Source of the DNA: a bacterium
GTDB lineage: Bacteria; Bacillota; Bacilli; Lactobacillales; Streptococcaceae
Direction: 5' to 3'
Assembly (NCBI GenBank): GCA_905221215.1
Contig: CAJNCI010000003.1
Span: 1 to 64,000 of the forward strand
Length of the DNA: 64,000 nt
The notes beneath the pieces are model-generated. The model had not been told where the DNA came from and searched no databases. It saw only the letters and a list, made by a program, of their open reading frames with translations. Numbering within the stretch: position 1 is the stretch's first letter; each line of letters begins with the position of its first letter. Positions 1 through 9,298 of this stretch are shown here, one piece after another. Position numbers and translations under genes: made by a program.

Positions 1-1
1 G

Positions 2-919
2 CTGATTGAAAAAACTTCTATGACCGATATCGCTCATCAACTGGCTATTTCAACTTCAACTGTCATTCGCAAGCTTAATGACTTCCGTTTTAAGCCTGAT
101 TTTTCTCGTCTTCCTGAGATTATGTCCTGGGACGAGTATGCCTTCACTAAGGGAAAGATGAGTTTCATTGCACAAGATTTTGACAATCTCAACATTATCA
201 CCGTTCTTGACGGTAGAACACAAGCTATCATACGAAATCACTTTCTTCGATACGATAGAGCTGTTCGTTGTCAGGTGAAAATCATTACGATGGATATGTT
301 TAGCCCTTACTATACCTTAGCTAAACAGCTTTTTCCAAGCGCTAAAATCATTCTAGATCGTTTTCACATTGTCCAACATCTCAGCCGTGCTATGAGTCGT
401 GTCCGTGTTCAAATCATGAATCAATTTGAGCGAAAATCCCATGAATACAAGGCTATCAAGCGTTACTGGAAGCTCATTCAACAGGATAGTCGTAAACTCA
501 GCGATAAACGATTTTATCGCCCTACTTTTCGTATGCACTTAACAAATAAAGAGATTCTAGATAAGCTTTTGAGCTATTCAGAAGACTTGAAATTCCACTA
601 CAATCTCTATCAGCTCTTACTTTTTCATTTCCAGAATAAAGAGGCAGACAAACTTTTCGGACTTATCGAGGACAATCTAAAACAGGTTCATCCTCTTTTT
701 CAGACTGTCTTTAAAACCTTCCTAAAGGACAAAGAAAAGATTGTAAACGCCCTTCAACTACTCTACTCCAACGCCAAATTGGAAGCTACTAATAATCTCA
801 TTAAACTTATCAAACGAAATGCATTTGGTTTTCGGAACTTTGAAAACTTCAAAAAACGGATTTTTATCGCTCTGAATATCAAAAAAGAAAGGACAAAATG
901 TGTCCTTTCTCGATCTTAG
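2..919 (+). CDS. ISL3-family transposase (IS1167-like), 5' truncated by window edge
   Basis: Cut-and-paste transposase of the ISL3 family. The frame is open to the first base of the window, so the start codon and the N-terminal zinc-finger region lie outside; about 306 residues are seen of a family length near 420. Visible are an HTH-like start (DIAHQLAISTSTVIRKL), the WDEYAF stretch and the ILDRFHIVQHL segment that carries part of the acidic catalytic core, and a C-terminal N-x-I-K-x-I-K-R-x-A-F-G-F-R motif typical of ISL3 proteins. No internal stop is seen in the visible part. The stop is followed within 35 bases by what looks like the IS right end. The subfamily name is from memory. Confidence 0.85.
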   Translation: MIEKTSMTDIAHQLAISTSTVIRKLNDFRFKPDFSRLPEIMSWDEYAFTKGKMSFIAQDFDNLNIITVLDGRTQAIIRNHFLRYDRAVRCQVKIITMDMFSPYYTLAKQLFPSAKIILDRFHIVQHLSRAMSRVRVQIMNQFERKSHEYKAIKRYWKLIQQDSRKLSDKRFYRPTFRMHLTNKEILDKLLSYSEDLKFHYNLYQLLLFHFQNKEADKLFGLIEDNLKQVHPLFQTVFKTFLKDKEKIVNALQLLYSNAKLEATNNLIKLIKRNAFGFRNFENFKKRIFIALNIKKERTKCVLSRS

Positions 920-953
920 CTTTTCTTCAACCCACTACAGTTGACAAAGAGCC
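920..953 (+). mobile_element. Right terminal inverted repeat of the ISL3-type element
   Basis: Thirty-four bases after the transposase stop; read on the minus strand they begin GGCTCTTTGTCAACTGTAG. That is the terminus I recall for streptococcal ISL3/IS1167 elements. The matching left end is outside the window, so the target duplication cannot be checked. Confidence 0.55.
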
Positions 954-987
954 GAAATTCTCAGGATTTTTTACTACAAGATAGCTA

Positions 988-1133
988 ATACTCAATGAAA
1001 ACCAAAGAGCCAACTAAGAAACTAGACGCAGGTTACTCAAAACAGTGTTTTGAGGTTGCAGATGGACGCTGACGTGGTTTGAAGAGATTTTAGAAAAGTA
1101 TAACGTGGTTTGAAGAGATTTTCGAAGAATATA
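988..1133 (+). repeat. BOX element with duplicated terminal segment
   Basis: It starts ATACTCAATGAAAA (boxA-like) and ends GGTTTGAAGAGATTTTCGAAG (boxC-like), the layout of pneumococcal BOX repeats. The boxC end is present twice: a diverged copy ends at about 1102 and a second copy runs 1103-1133. It lies between the IS end and the 3' end of aliA. Confidence 0.85.
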
Positions 1134-1165
1134 AAGGAGTCGGCTACAAACCAACTCCCTTACCT

Positions 1166-3145
1166 TTATTTCACATGTTTTGCAAGTTCTTCTTGCGCTT
1201 TTTTATTGGATTCTTCTTTTTCTTTCATCCATTTATCTTGAGCTTTTTGATATTCATCTGCTGTGACTGCTTTATCTTGAAGTTCAAGGTATTTGTATCG
1301 GAGCGGATCGCTTGTCCCTTTGTTACCTGCGAAAGCAAAAGGTAAAGTAAATGGTACCATCTTAGACAAGATTGGACGCCCTGTACGAGATGTCGTTGGA
1401 ATGACTAGGGCACTATCTGTCAACCATGCTTGAGCTTCGGCATACTTGTTATAACGTTTTGTAACATCTGTAGTTTCTTCCCCTGCTTCATTGACCATTT
1501 TATCATAATCATTGAGACCAACCTTCTTAGCCGCTTCATTGTCTTTTCCTGAATCAAATCCTAGGTAAGTTCTCGTATTTTCCCCTACTGAAGGCTTAAT
1601 GATATCAAGATAAGTTGATGGATCTGAGAAGTCTGGTCCCCATCCAACGTTATCAGAAAGATCCCAATCCTCACCAGCAGCAGTTTGTGCAAATAAAGTA
1701 ACATTAAGCACTTCATCTTTTTGCAATTGTTGGATATCAATAATGACATTATCAGTTCCTAAAGTTGCTTCCAAGGATTGTTTCATAGATTGGACGCGCT
1801 GAACTTTTGTAGTTGCTGTTTGGTCAACAGGCATATCTAGGTGAATTGGGAATTGTACTCCCTCAGCTTGCAAAGCTGACTTGGCTTTAGCAAATTCTGC
1901 CTTGGCTTTCTCTGGATTGTAAAGACCATCTTGTGCATCAGCAAGATTGACATCCTTCCATTCATCCCCGTAAGTCACCAATTTTTCTTTGACCATATCA
2001 CCAAAGTTTTTACCATCTGCTTGAACAAATGTTGGTGGAACAAAAATATTACGTAAAATTTTGCTTGCTCCAGTTTGTCCATTCAACTGAGAGGCATAGG
2101 CTGTACGGTCAAATCCAAAGGCAATAGCCTGACGGAAATCCTTGTTTAAGAGAGCCTTTTTAGTAGATGTCTTTTGTTCTTCGCTAGTCTTAGAAGTATA
2201 TTTATAGGACTGACGGTCGATGTTTGTCCCCACTACATAAGTTGTAGAGTCTTGTTGCGTATAGACAATATTGTCCTTCATCTCTTTCTCAAGCTCTGCA
2301 AAACTTGCACTTGTTGGATAGAGGCGAGCTGCTGAAAGGCTACCGTCTTTAAAGTTTTCTGCAGGTTTACTAGTATCTTGACCATCCCAGAATGACAATT
2401 TGACTTTGTCAATATGGACATTGTCCTTATCCCAGTAGTTAGGATTTTTTGCAAATTCAACAGTAGATTTGGTTACAATAGATTTCAACAAATAAGGACC
2501 ATTGTACAAGATACTACTTGGATCTGTTGCTTTGGCAAAATCATCCCCTTTTGAATTCAAAAACTCTTCATTAACTGGTGCTAAGACACCCATTGTTGTT
2601 TTAGAATTCCAAAAACTTTCAGGTTTGTTCAAAGTGTATTGGACTGTTTGATCGTCAATCGCTTTAATCCCAACTTGAGAGAAATCTTTATTTTCTCCTT
2701 TAGCGTAGGCGTCCAAACCTTTAATTGAATCTTGTACTAAGTAAAGGGCTTCTGATTTCTTATCTGTCGCATATTTAAGGCCTGTTACAAAGTCCTGAGC
2801 CTTAACAGGAGCATACTCTTCTCCCTCAGATGTATACCACTTGGCATCCTGACGAATCTTATAAGTGTAGGTCAATCCATCTTTAGAAACTGACCAGTCC
2901 TCTGCCATTGAGGGAATAAGGTTCCCGTATTTATCATTTTCAAGCAATCCATCAATCACATTACTAGTAATGTCAGCAGTCGCTGCCTTACCAGTTGTTA
3001 AGTAGTTGAGATTATCTGGGTCTGTCTCGTAGGTAAAGGCAAAAGTCTGCTCACCTTTAGCACCAGAACCACCAGAACAAGCCGCTAAGACACCTGCAGC
3101 CAATAAAGTTACTCCTGCAAGAGCCAATACTTTCCTTGTTTTCAT
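1166..3145 (-). CDS. aliA: Oligopeptide ABC transporter substrate-binding lipoprotein AliA
   Basis: Peptide-binding lipoprotein that feeds the Ami/Opp oligopeptide importer, and the usual right-hand boundary gene of the pneumococcal cps locus. A lipoprotein signal is present (MKTRKVLALAGVTLLAAG, lipobox LAAC), followed by the SBP_bac_5 fold with the family block NLIPSMAEDWSVSKDGLTYTY and a lysine-rich C-terminus ending KHVK. Length is 659 residues, as expected. A longer frame starts at 3199, but that codon lies inside the -35 hexamer. I therefore chose the ATG at 3145, which has an AAGGAG ribosome site and restores a normal signal peptide. It shares extensive sequence with the two genes at 5-9 kb. 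Identification by memory of AliA is strong. Confidence 0.92.
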   Translation of the reverse strand: MKTRKVLALAGVTLLAAGVLAACSGGSGAKGEQTFAFTYETDPDNLNYLTTGKAATADITSNVIDGLLENDKYGNLIPSMAEDWSVSKDGLTYTYKIRQDAKWYTSEGEEYAPVKAQDFVTGLKYATDKKSEALYLVQDSIKGLDAYAKGENKDFSQVGIKAIDDQTVQYTLNKPESFWNSKTTMGVLAPVNEEFLNSKGDDFAKATDPSSILYNGPYLLKSIVTKSTVEFAKNPNYWDKDNVHIDKVKLSFWDGQDTSKPAENFKDGSLSAARLYPTSASFAELEKEMKDNIVYTQQDSTTYVVGTNIDRQSYKYTSKTSEEQKTSTKKALLNKDFRQAIAFGFDRTAYASQLNGQTGASKILRNIFVPPTFVQADGKNFGDMVKEKLVTYGDEWKDVNLADAQDGLYNPEKAKAEFAKAKSALQAEGVQFPIHLDMPVDQTATTKVQRVQSMKQSLEATLGTDNVIIDIQQLQKDEVLNVTLFAQTAAGEDWDLSDNVGWGPDFSDPSTYLDIIKPSVGENTRTYLGFDSGKDNEAAKKVGLNDYDKMVNEAGEETTDVTKRYNKYAEAQAWLTDSALVIPTTSRTGRPILSKMVPFTLPFAFAGNKGTSDPLRYKYLELQDKAVTADEYQKAQDKWMKEKEESNKKAQEELAKHVK

Positions 3146-3170
3146 AGTATTCTCCTTTGTTTTTCTATCC

Positions 3171-3199
3171 ATTATAGACCCTTTTTCAAGTCCTGTCAA
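3171..3199 (-). promoter_or_regulatory. aliA promoter
   Basis: On the minus strand, TTGACA (3194-3199), a 17-base spacer and TATAAT (3171-3176): a perfect sigma-A promoter. Transcription should start near 3164, which excludes the upstream in-frame start at 3199. Confidence 0.88.
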
Positions 3200-3202
3200 T
3201 AG

Positions 3203-3217
3203 AATTTTCAGAATTTT
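3203..3217 (-). promoter_or_regulatory. Possible CodY box upstream of aliA
   Basis: AATTTTCAGAATTTT matches the CodY consensus AATTTTCWGAAAATT at 13 of 15 positions and lies directly upstream of the -35. Two-mismatch hits are not rare in AT-rich DNA, so this is only a candidate. Confidence 0.4.
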
Positions 3218-3661
3218 TGAAAATTATTTTTTAAACAATAAGGTTGTAAGAATATGAATAATAGTAACTATTTCTTAACTAATTTACATAACAAAGGGCT
3301 TGTTGACAATATCTCTAAATATCAAGTAGTAGCCTGTTTTATACTTATTTAAAATCAAAAGAGTATAAATTTTCCTTTTTTGAGAATATAGTTTTTACCA
3401 AAAACTCTAACATTGATTCCCTAGAATACAGAAATACTTATAAAAACTGTTCAATTTCAAAGTACATACTTGGTTTATGATATTTCTTGAGCAAACTACC
3501 AAGAAAAAGATGCTCTTTGATTCTACATAAGTATAAATTACCCATCTGCACAAAACAAAAAGCCAACATCGATTCTCTTCTGACCGACAGAAAACAATCT
3601 TGTTCGCTTTACTTCTAAAAATCTCAAATAGCAAAAATTCTAAAATAACAGAATCCTTGCA
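3218..3661. other. Gene-poor AT-rich spacer between aliA and glf
   Basis: About 440 bases with no convincing gene. One minus-strand frame (3407-3634, 75 codons) has no good ribosome site and no recognisable features. This may be decayed capsule-locus DNA, but nothing in it can be assigned. Confidence 0.5.
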
Positions 3662-4762
3662 TTAACGTCCCAACTCTTCCTCGACTACATTCAAGACCCG
3701 TTCAATAACCACATGCATATCATAGTATTTATAATCAGCCAAACGTCCACAGAAAATCACCTCATCATTCTGAGCAGCCTCTTCTTGATATTTAGCAAAC
3801 AGGGCATTGTTTCTCTCATCATTGATTGGATAATAAGGCTCATCTCCAGGTTCCCAATCAGCTGGGTATTCACGAGTAATAACCGTTTTATCTTGAGTAC
3901 CGTACTCAAAATGTTTATGCTCAATAATGCGAGTATAAGGAATTTCACGTTCTGTGTAGTTAACAACTGCATTTCCTTGATAGTTTTCCTCATCTAGAAC
4001 TTCATGCTCAAAACGAAGACTACGGTATTCTAACTCACCATGTTTATAATCGAAGTATTGGTCAATCATCCCTGTAAAGACAACTTTTTCAGCAGAAGCT
4101 TCTAATTCTTGACGATTGGCAAAAAAGTCAAGGCCAAGTTCTACTTCAACATCCTTGAGCATATTTTCGATAATAACGTTATACCCCCCAATTGGAATAC
4201 CTTGGTAACGGTCATTGAAGTAGTTATTATCAAAGGTTAAACGAACTGGTAGACGTTTGATGATAAATGGTGGAAGATCAGTCGCAGAACGTCCCCATTG
4301 CTTTTCAGTATATCCTTTAATCAATTTTTCATAAATATCTGGACCGATCAACTTGATAGCCTGTTCTTCCAAGTTTTTAGATTCAACGTCCTGCATATGT
4401 GCTGTTTGTTCAGCAATCTTATCTTTCACTTCTTGAGGAGTTTTTGTTCCCCACATGGCATAGAAAGTATTCATATTGAAAGGTAGATTATAAAGACTGC
4501 CCTTGTAATTAGCTAAAGGCGAATTGATATAGTTGTTAAATTCAGCAAATTGATTCACATAATCCCAAACTTTCTTGTTAGAAGTATGGAAGATATGGGC
4601 GCCATATTTATGAACATTGACTCCTTCTACATTCTCACAGTAGATATTTCCACCAATGTGATCACGTTTATCAATAACTTTTACTTTTTTTCCACGCTTA
4701 GTCGCTTCATAAGCAAAAATTGCTCCCGACAAACCAGCACCAACGATTAGATAGTTGTACAT
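3662..4762 (-). CDS. glf: UDP-galactopyranose mutase
   Basis: Flavoenzyme converting UDP-galactopyranose to UDP-galactofuranose, the donor for Galf in capsule and other glycans. Length is 366 residues, full for the family. The N-terminal Rossmann FAD motif (LIVGAGLSGAIFAYEA, residues 5-20) and the RDHIGGN stretch are intact. The Glf blocks YGAHIFHTS, YTEKQWG and FNDRYQGIPIGGYN follow, with the C-terminal CGRLADYKYYDMH region that closes the FAD site. In encapsulated pneumococci with Galf, glf is typically the last cps gene before aliA, which is its position here, but no glycosyltransferase, wzx, wzy or wzg-wze gene accompanies it. It may be a capsule relic or may serve another Galf polymer; the sequence does not decide. 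Confidence 0.93.
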   Translation of the reverse strand: MYNYLIVGAGLSGAIFAYEATKRGKKVKVIDKRDHIGGNIYCENVEGVNVHKYGAHIFHTSNKKVWDYVNQFAEFNNYINSPLANYKGSLYNLPFNMNTFYAMWGTKTPQEVKDKIAEQTAHMQDVESKNLEEQAIKLIGPDIYEKLIKGYTEKQWGRSATDLPPFIIKRLPVRLTFDNNYFNDRYQGIPIGGYNVIIENMLKDVEVELGLDFFANRQELEASAEKVVFTGMIDQYFDYKHGELEYRSLRFEHEVLDEENYQGNAVVNYTEREIPYTRIIEHKHFEYGTQDKTVITREYPADWEPGDEPYYPINDERNNALFAKYQEEAAQNDEVIFCGRLADYKYYDMHVVIERVLNVVEEELGR

Positions 4763-4821
4763 AGTCTCTTCCTTATCATTTATCTTTACATCTCCTTAAC
4801 TATAGCAAAAGAGAGAATCTT

Positions 4822-4972
4822 ATACTCTTCGAAAATCTCTTCAAACCACGTCAGCATCCATCTGCAACCTCAAAACAGTATTTTGAGCTGACTTCGTCAG
4901 TTCTACCCACCACCTCATCAAAGCTGTACTTTGGACTAGCTTCCCAGTTACTCTTTGATTTTCATTGAGTAT
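4822..4972 (-). repeat. BOX element upstream of glf
   Basis: Minus-oriented BOX: starts ATACTCTTCGAAAATCTC and ends GATTTTCATTGAGTAT. The centre contains CTGACTTCGTCAG, a boxB-like hairpin, plus an atypical 50-base segment. With the terminator at 5034 it fills the 335-base gap between aliD and glf. Confidence 0.85.
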
Positions 4973-5033
4973 TGGTTTCAATCTATTTTAGCACAAAACA
5001 AATCATTTCTCAGTTTTCAATTGCCGAGTGATT

Positions 5034-5069
5034 TAAAAAGACAAGCACCAGAACCGATGTTTGTCTTTA
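5034..5069 (-). terminator. Terminator after the second AliB-like gene
   Basis: AAAGACAA at 5037 onward pairs with TTTGTCTTT across a short loop, just downstream of the stop of the gene at 5098-7056. Confidence 0.55.
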
Positions 5070-5097
5070 TGATTTTCCTTAAAAAAGCTATTTTTCA

Positions 5098-7056
5098 TTA
5101 TTTAACATGATGTTCTGCTTCTTTTTGAGCTTTTTCGACCGCTTTTTTGCTTTCTTGCTCCCATTTGGTCTTCGCCTCTTCAAACTGTTTAGTTGTCACA
5201 GTATCTTTTTGCAGTTTCATGTACTTGTAGTTATTGCCATCACCCTTGATACCGACCAATGAATAACCTCTTGTAAATGGCGTTACTTTGGTGACAGATG
5301 CTGTTCCACCACTTGACATGGCTGACATAATCAGAGAATTGTCAATCATCCAAGCCTGTGCTTCAGCATATTTTTCATAGCGTTTGGCTACATCTTTGTT
5401 TTCGCTGTCTGCATCTTTGAGCATCTTGGTGTAGGTATCAAGCCCCAAGCTAGCAATTTTAGCTTTATCTTCTTGGGCATCTAGTCCAAAAATCTTGAGG
5501 TAGAATCCATCCTCGGCATTGAAAGGATTGAGATAGGTTGATGGATCCTGATAGTCACCCACCCAACCATCAAAGTTCAAATCGTAGTCTCGATCAGCTG
5601 GTGTTGGTGCTAAGAAGGCTACGTTATTAAAATCATCTGTTGAAAGTTGCTGAACATCAATGACAATGTTATCAGCACCTAAAACCGACTCAAGGGTCTG
5701 CTTAACTGAGTTCATGCCTGTCACAGCATTTTTACTTGTTTGATCAACAGCCACATCCAAGTGAATAGGGAAAGTCACACCTTGACTTGCCAATTCTTTT
5801 TTAGCTTCCGCAAATTTTGCTTGGGCTTTTTCTTTGTTGAAATAGGCATCCTGAGCATCTGCCAAGTTAATACCTGACCATTCTGTGCCATAGTTGACCA
5901 ATTTAGAAGCGACTACTTCTCCAAAGGTCTTGTCTCCCACTTGGACAAATGTAGGAGGCACTAGGGTGTTACGAAGGGTCTTGCTAGCCGCTTCTTCCCC
6001 ATTTGACTGGGCAGAATAGGCTGTGCGGTCCAAGGCAAAGTTCACCGCTTGACGGAAGTTCTTGTTCAAGACAGCTGTCTCAGTTGACTTCCTCTGCTCA
6101 TCTGTCGTTTTAGCAGTGTGATTGTAAGCCTTACGGTTGACGTTGAAATTGAAGTACCAAGAAGTCTTGTCCTGCAAGCTATAGACGATATTATCCTTAT
6201 ATTTTTCCTTAGTCTTAGCAAAGTTAGAACTATTTGGATAAACCCCAGCGATTGAATAAGCTCCACTTTCAAAATTACGGATAGTCAATTCTTGGTCTGA
6301 GCCATCAAAATAAGCCAATTTCACGTGTTCAATTGATACTTTATCATGATCGTAGTAATGCGGATTTTTCACATATTCGATCGATGATTTTGATGTGAAA
6401 TCTTTTAACAAATAAGGTCCGCTGTAAAGAATACTATCTGGAGACAGGGTACCAAAATCTTTCCCTTTTGAGTTTAAAAACTCTTCGTTGACTGGGAAAA
6501 GAATACTGTTGGTTGTTTTTGAATTCCAATATGGTTCTGGGCGTGCCAAAGTATACTCAACAGTCTGGTCGTCAATGGCCTTCACCCCAACCTTAGAAAA
6601 GTCAGAATCCGCTCCTGTAATATAATCATTCAAGCCCTTGATCGAGTTTTGAATCAAGTCAATGGCCTGTGATTTATTGTCTACTGCGTACTTGATCCCT
6701 GTCACAAAATCCTGTGCCTTGACTGGAGCGTACTCTTCACCATCAGCTGTGAACCATTTGGCATCTTTTCTCAATTTATAGGTATAAGTCAGACCGTCGC
6801 TCGAAACAGACCAGTCTTCCGCCAAAGATGGAACTAGATTTCCGTGATTGTCATTCTCAAGCAAGCCATCAACTAGGTTGGTAATGATGGCTGTATTATC
6901 AGCATAGTAGTCTAATAAATAGTTAAATGTAGTTGGATTTCCACTAAAGGTTGATGAGTAAGTTTTTGTATCTGAACCTGATTGTCCGCAAGCAACTAAA
7001 AGCAAAGCAGCCGCAAAGGTCAGGCCTGCGCTAAGAACACGCTTTTTTGTATTCAT
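5098..7056 (-). CDS. aliD: AliB-like oligopeptide-binding lipoprotein (AliD position)
   Basis: Peptide-binding lipoprotein of the AliA/AliB family. The signal peptide ends at lipobox LLVAC after about 22 residues, followed by the SBP_bac_5 domain with the family blocks VPSLAEDWSVSSDGLTYTY, APVKAQDFVTGIKYA and NKNFRQAVNFALDRTAY, and the KHVK-like end (HHVK). Length is 652 residues. Non-encapsulated pneumococci of the aliC/aliD class carry two such genes between dexB and aliA; being the distal one, this corresponds to aliD (AliB-like ORF 2). It has its own promoter and terminator, so it is probably transcribed alone. The aliC/aliD assignment rests on position, not alignment. Confidence 0.8.
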   Translation of the reverse strand: MNTKKRVLSAGLTFAAALLLVACGQSGSDTKTYSSTFSGNPTTFNYLLDYYADNTAIITNLVDGLLENDNHGNLVPSLAEDWSVSSDGLTYTYKLRKDAKWFTADGEEYAPVKAQDFVTGIKYAVDNKSQAIDLIQNSIKGLNDYITGADSDFSKVGVKAIDDQTVEYTLARPEPYWNSKTTNSILFPVNEEFLNSKGKDFGTLSPDSILYSGPYLLKDFTSKSSIEYVKNPHYYDHDKVSIEHVKLAYFDGSDQELTIRNFESGAYSIAGVYPNSSNFAKTKEKYKDNIVYSLQDKTSWYFNFNVNRKAYNHTAKTTDEQRKSTETAVLNKNFRQAVNFALDRTAYSAQSNGEEAASKTLRNTLVPPTFVQVGDKTFGEVVASKLVNYGTEWSGINLADAQDAYFNKEKAQAKFAEAKKELASQGVTFPIHLDVAVDQTSKNAVTGMNSVKQTLESVLGADNIVIDVQQLSTDDFNNVAFLAPTPADRDYDLNFDGWVGDYQDPSTYLNPFNAEDGFYLKIFGLDAQEDKAKIASLGLDTYTKMLKDADSENKDVAKRYEKYAEAQAWMIDNSLIMSAMSSGGTASVTKVTPFTRGYSLVGIKGDGNNYKYMKLQKDTVTTKQFEEAKTKWEQESKKAVEKAQKEAEHHVK

Positions 7057-7095
7057 CTTCTTTCTCCTTTATGTTAGTTTTTGTAACACAAGTTT

Positions 7096-7124
7096 ATTTT
7101 ACCAAAATAGAGGAAATTTGTAAA
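7096..7124 (-). promoter_or_regulatory. Promoter of the aliD-type gene
   Basis: On the minus strand, TTTACA (7119-7124), a 17-base spacer and TAAAAT (7096-7101) preceded by TGG, an extended -10. The AAGGAG ribosome site lies just before the ATG at 7056. Confidence 0.75.
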
Positions 7125-7167
7125 GTTAATTGAATTTCGAGAATGAAAGTTTATAAATTTTCGTCAT

Positions 7168-7213
7168 AAAAAAACAAAGGATTTCTGTCTTTCATACAGT
7201 CCTCCCTTGTTTT
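7168..7213 (-). terminator. Terminator between the two AliB-like genes
   Basis: On the minus strand ACAAGG and CTGT pair with ACAG and CCTTTGT, followed by a run of seven T, downstream of the gene at 7259-9226. It separates the two paralogues into independent transcripts. Confidence 0.75.
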
Positions 7214-7258
7214 TATGCGATTTATTGATTGAAAATTATTTGTAAAAACAGCCTAGAC

Positions 7259-9226
7259 TCATTTTACGTGTTTTTCTAAATCCTTTTGATACTGAGCATT
7301 AGATTCTAGTTTTTCCTTTTGCCACTTTTTAAGAGCCGCCTCATACTCTTTAGTTGTCACGATATCATTTTGAAGTTGCATACCTTTAAAAATAAATGGA
7401 TCTCCCTTAATACCGACCTGTGAATAAGCTTTGGTAAATGGAACAGTACGACTAACCATAGGAGAGCCACCTGAAGAAGCAACTGGAATAAGAAGTGAAC
7501 TATCAGTAACCCAAGCCTGTGCTTTGGCATACTTTTCGTATCGTTTATCAAGATTACTTGTCTCAGATGCAGCATCATCCAAGAGATTCTTGTATTCATC
7601 CAAGCCAACTTTCGCCATGACTTCAGGATCCTTGCCCTTTGTTATACCTAGATGTTTCAAGGCAGAACCCTTCTTAGCATCTAAAATATTGAGATAGGTT
7701 GCTGGATCTTGATAATCTGGTCCCCAACCAGTTCCGTTCAAATCATAATCTTTTTGGGTTGGAACTTTAGCTTGAGAAGTAATACTTTCCTTCTCATTAT
7801 CCGTCATTTGAAGAACATCTATAATTACATTCTCAGTTCCCAATGTTTCTTCAATCGATTGTTTTAATGAATTTGTCTGTTGAACTGCAACTACATCTGT
7901 CTGTTCTACTGGTACATCCAAATGAATCGGGAAACTTATTCCCTTAGATTGCAATTCTGTTTTCGCTTTTTCAAATGTAGACTTGGCCTTTGTTGGATTG
8001 TAAATTGTATCTTTGCCATCTGTGAGAGTCACGTCTTTCCATTGCTCTCCATATTTCAGCAGTTCATCCTGAGCTAGCTGTCCGAAGGTCTTCCCAGCTA
8101 CTTGAACATAGTTATCTGGCACTAGACTATTACGAATAATCTTATCCGCACCTTCTTCACCATTTAATTGAGCTGTATAGGCGTGGCGATTAAATGCAAA
8201 ATTAAGAGCCTGACGGAAGTTCTTATTGAGAAGAGCTTCTTTTGTTGATGTTTTTTGTGACTCATCTGTTTTAGCTGTTTTATTATAGGATTGACGATTT
8301 ACGTTAACGGTAAGATAATAACTTGTTGCCTCTTGTGGACTATAGACAATCTTATCACCGTATTCCTTTTTAGTTGATTCAAAGTTTGAGCTTGCTGGAA
8401 AGAGACGAGCAGTTGTATAGGCACCTTGTGTAAAGCTACGAATTAAGGATTCTTGGTCTGATCCATCATAGAATGTTAATTTTACATTATCAATTTTGAC
8501 ATTTTCCTTATCCCAATAGTTAGGATTTTTTTCATATTCAATCACAGATTTAGAAATCAAGGACTTCAAAAAATATGGACCATTGTAAAGAATACTTGAT
8601 GGAGTTGGCGCTCCGTAATCCTTACCTGTTGCATTCAAAAATTCTTCATTAACTGGAAGCATCGTTGCAGTGGTTATTTTTGAATTCCAAAAACTTTCCG
8701 GTTTATTAAGCGTATATTCTACTGTATAATCATCAAGAGCTTTCACACCTACAGTTGAGAAATCGTTTGTCTCACCACTAACATATGCCTCCAATCCTTT
8801 GATAGATTTCTCAACCAAAGAAAGACCATCGGACTTCCCGTCTGCTGCATGTTTCAGACCTGTGACAAAATCCTGAGCCTTAACTTCCGCATACTCTTCT
8901 CCTTCTGAAGTATACCACTTCACACCTTTACGAAGTTTGTAGGTATAAGTCAAGCCATCTTTAGAAACTGACCAATCCTCTGCTAGAGAAGGAATGAGAT
9001 TCCCATATTTATCATTCTCTAAAAGACCGTCGACAACATTACCTATTACGTCAGAAGTTGAACTTTTACTTGTAACGCTATAATCCAAGGATGATGGATC
9101 AACAGCATAAACATAAGAAAATGTTTTGGGAGCGTCTGCATTCTTTTCACTTTTCCCACAAGCTGTTAAAAGAATGGCTGTACTCAAGGTCACTCCTGCT
9201 CCTAAGAGCCACTTTTTCGATTGCAT
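7259..9226 (-). CDS. aliC: AliB-like oligopeptide-binding lipoprotein (AliC position)
   Basis: Peptide-binding lipoprotein of the AliA/AliB family, 655 residues. The signal peptide ends in the lipobox LLTAC, followed by the same ordered blocks as its neighbours (IPSLAEDWSVSKDGLTYTY, VKAQDFVTGLKHA, NKPESFWNSKI, NKNFRQALNFAFNRHAY) and an EKHVK C-terminus. It is next to dexB, the place of aliC (AliB-like ORF 1) in capsule-null pneumococci. These lipoproteins are known to bind peptides and to share the AmiC-F permease and ATPases, which are not in this window. It has its own promoter and a possible CodY site. The symbol is assigned by position. Confidence 0.8.
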   Translation of the reverse strand: MQSKKWLLGAGVTLSTAILLTACGKSEKNADAPKTFSYVYAVDPSSLDYSVTSKSSTSDVIGNVVDGLLENDKYGNLIPSLAEDWSVSKDGLTYTYKLRKGVKWYTSEGEEYAEVKAQDFVTGLKHAADGKSDGLSLVEKSIKGLEAYVSGETNDFSTVGVKALDDYTVEYTLNKPESFWNSKITTATMLPVNEEFLNATGKDYGAPTPSSILYNGPYFLKSLISKSVIEYEKNPNYWDKENVKIDNVKLTFYDGSDQESLIRSFTQGAYTTARLFPASSNFESTKKEYGDKIVYSPQEATSYYLTVNVNRQSYNKTAKTDESQKTSTKEALLNKNFRQALNFAFNRHAYTAQLNGEEGADKIIRNSLVPDNYVQVAGKTFGQLAQDELLKYGEQWKDVTLTDGKDTIYNPTKAKSTFEKAKTELQSKGISFPIHLDVPVEQTDVVAVQQTNSLKQSIEETLGTENVIIDVLQMTDNEKESITSQAKVPTQKDYDLNGTGWGPDYQDPATYLNILDAKKGSALKHLGITKGKDPEVMAKVGLDEYKNLLDDAASETSNLDKRYEKYAKAQAWVTDSSLLIPVASSGGSPMVSRTVPFTKAYSQVGIKGDPFIFKGMQLQNDIVTTKEYEAALKKWQKEKLESNAQYQKDLEKHVK

Positions 9227-9257
9227 AAATAATCTCCTTCAAAATAGTATTTTCACT

Positions 9258-9285
9258 ATTATACCCTATTTTTTTACAAATGCAA
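9258..9285 (-). promoter_or_regulatory. Promoter of the aliC-type gene
   Basis: On the minus strand, TTGCAT (9280-9285), a 16-base spacer and TATAAT (9258-9263). AAGGAG precedes the ATG at 9226. Confidence 0.75.
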
Positions 9286-9298
9286 GATCTTTTGACAG

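Noticed and set aside
3145..3199. Longer aliA start giving an 18-residue N-terminal extension
   Set aside because: The extension is encoded within the -35/-10 region and would destroy the lipoprotein signal.
3407..3634. 75-codon minus-strand frame between aliA and glf
   Set aside because: No good ribosome site, cysteine- and phenylalanine-rich low-information sequence, no recognisable family; probably chance.
4763..4840. Promoter for glf formed by the end of the BOX element
   Set aside because: A TATAAG is present at the BOX edge, but the nearest -35-like hexamer is only 14 bases away; too weak to call.
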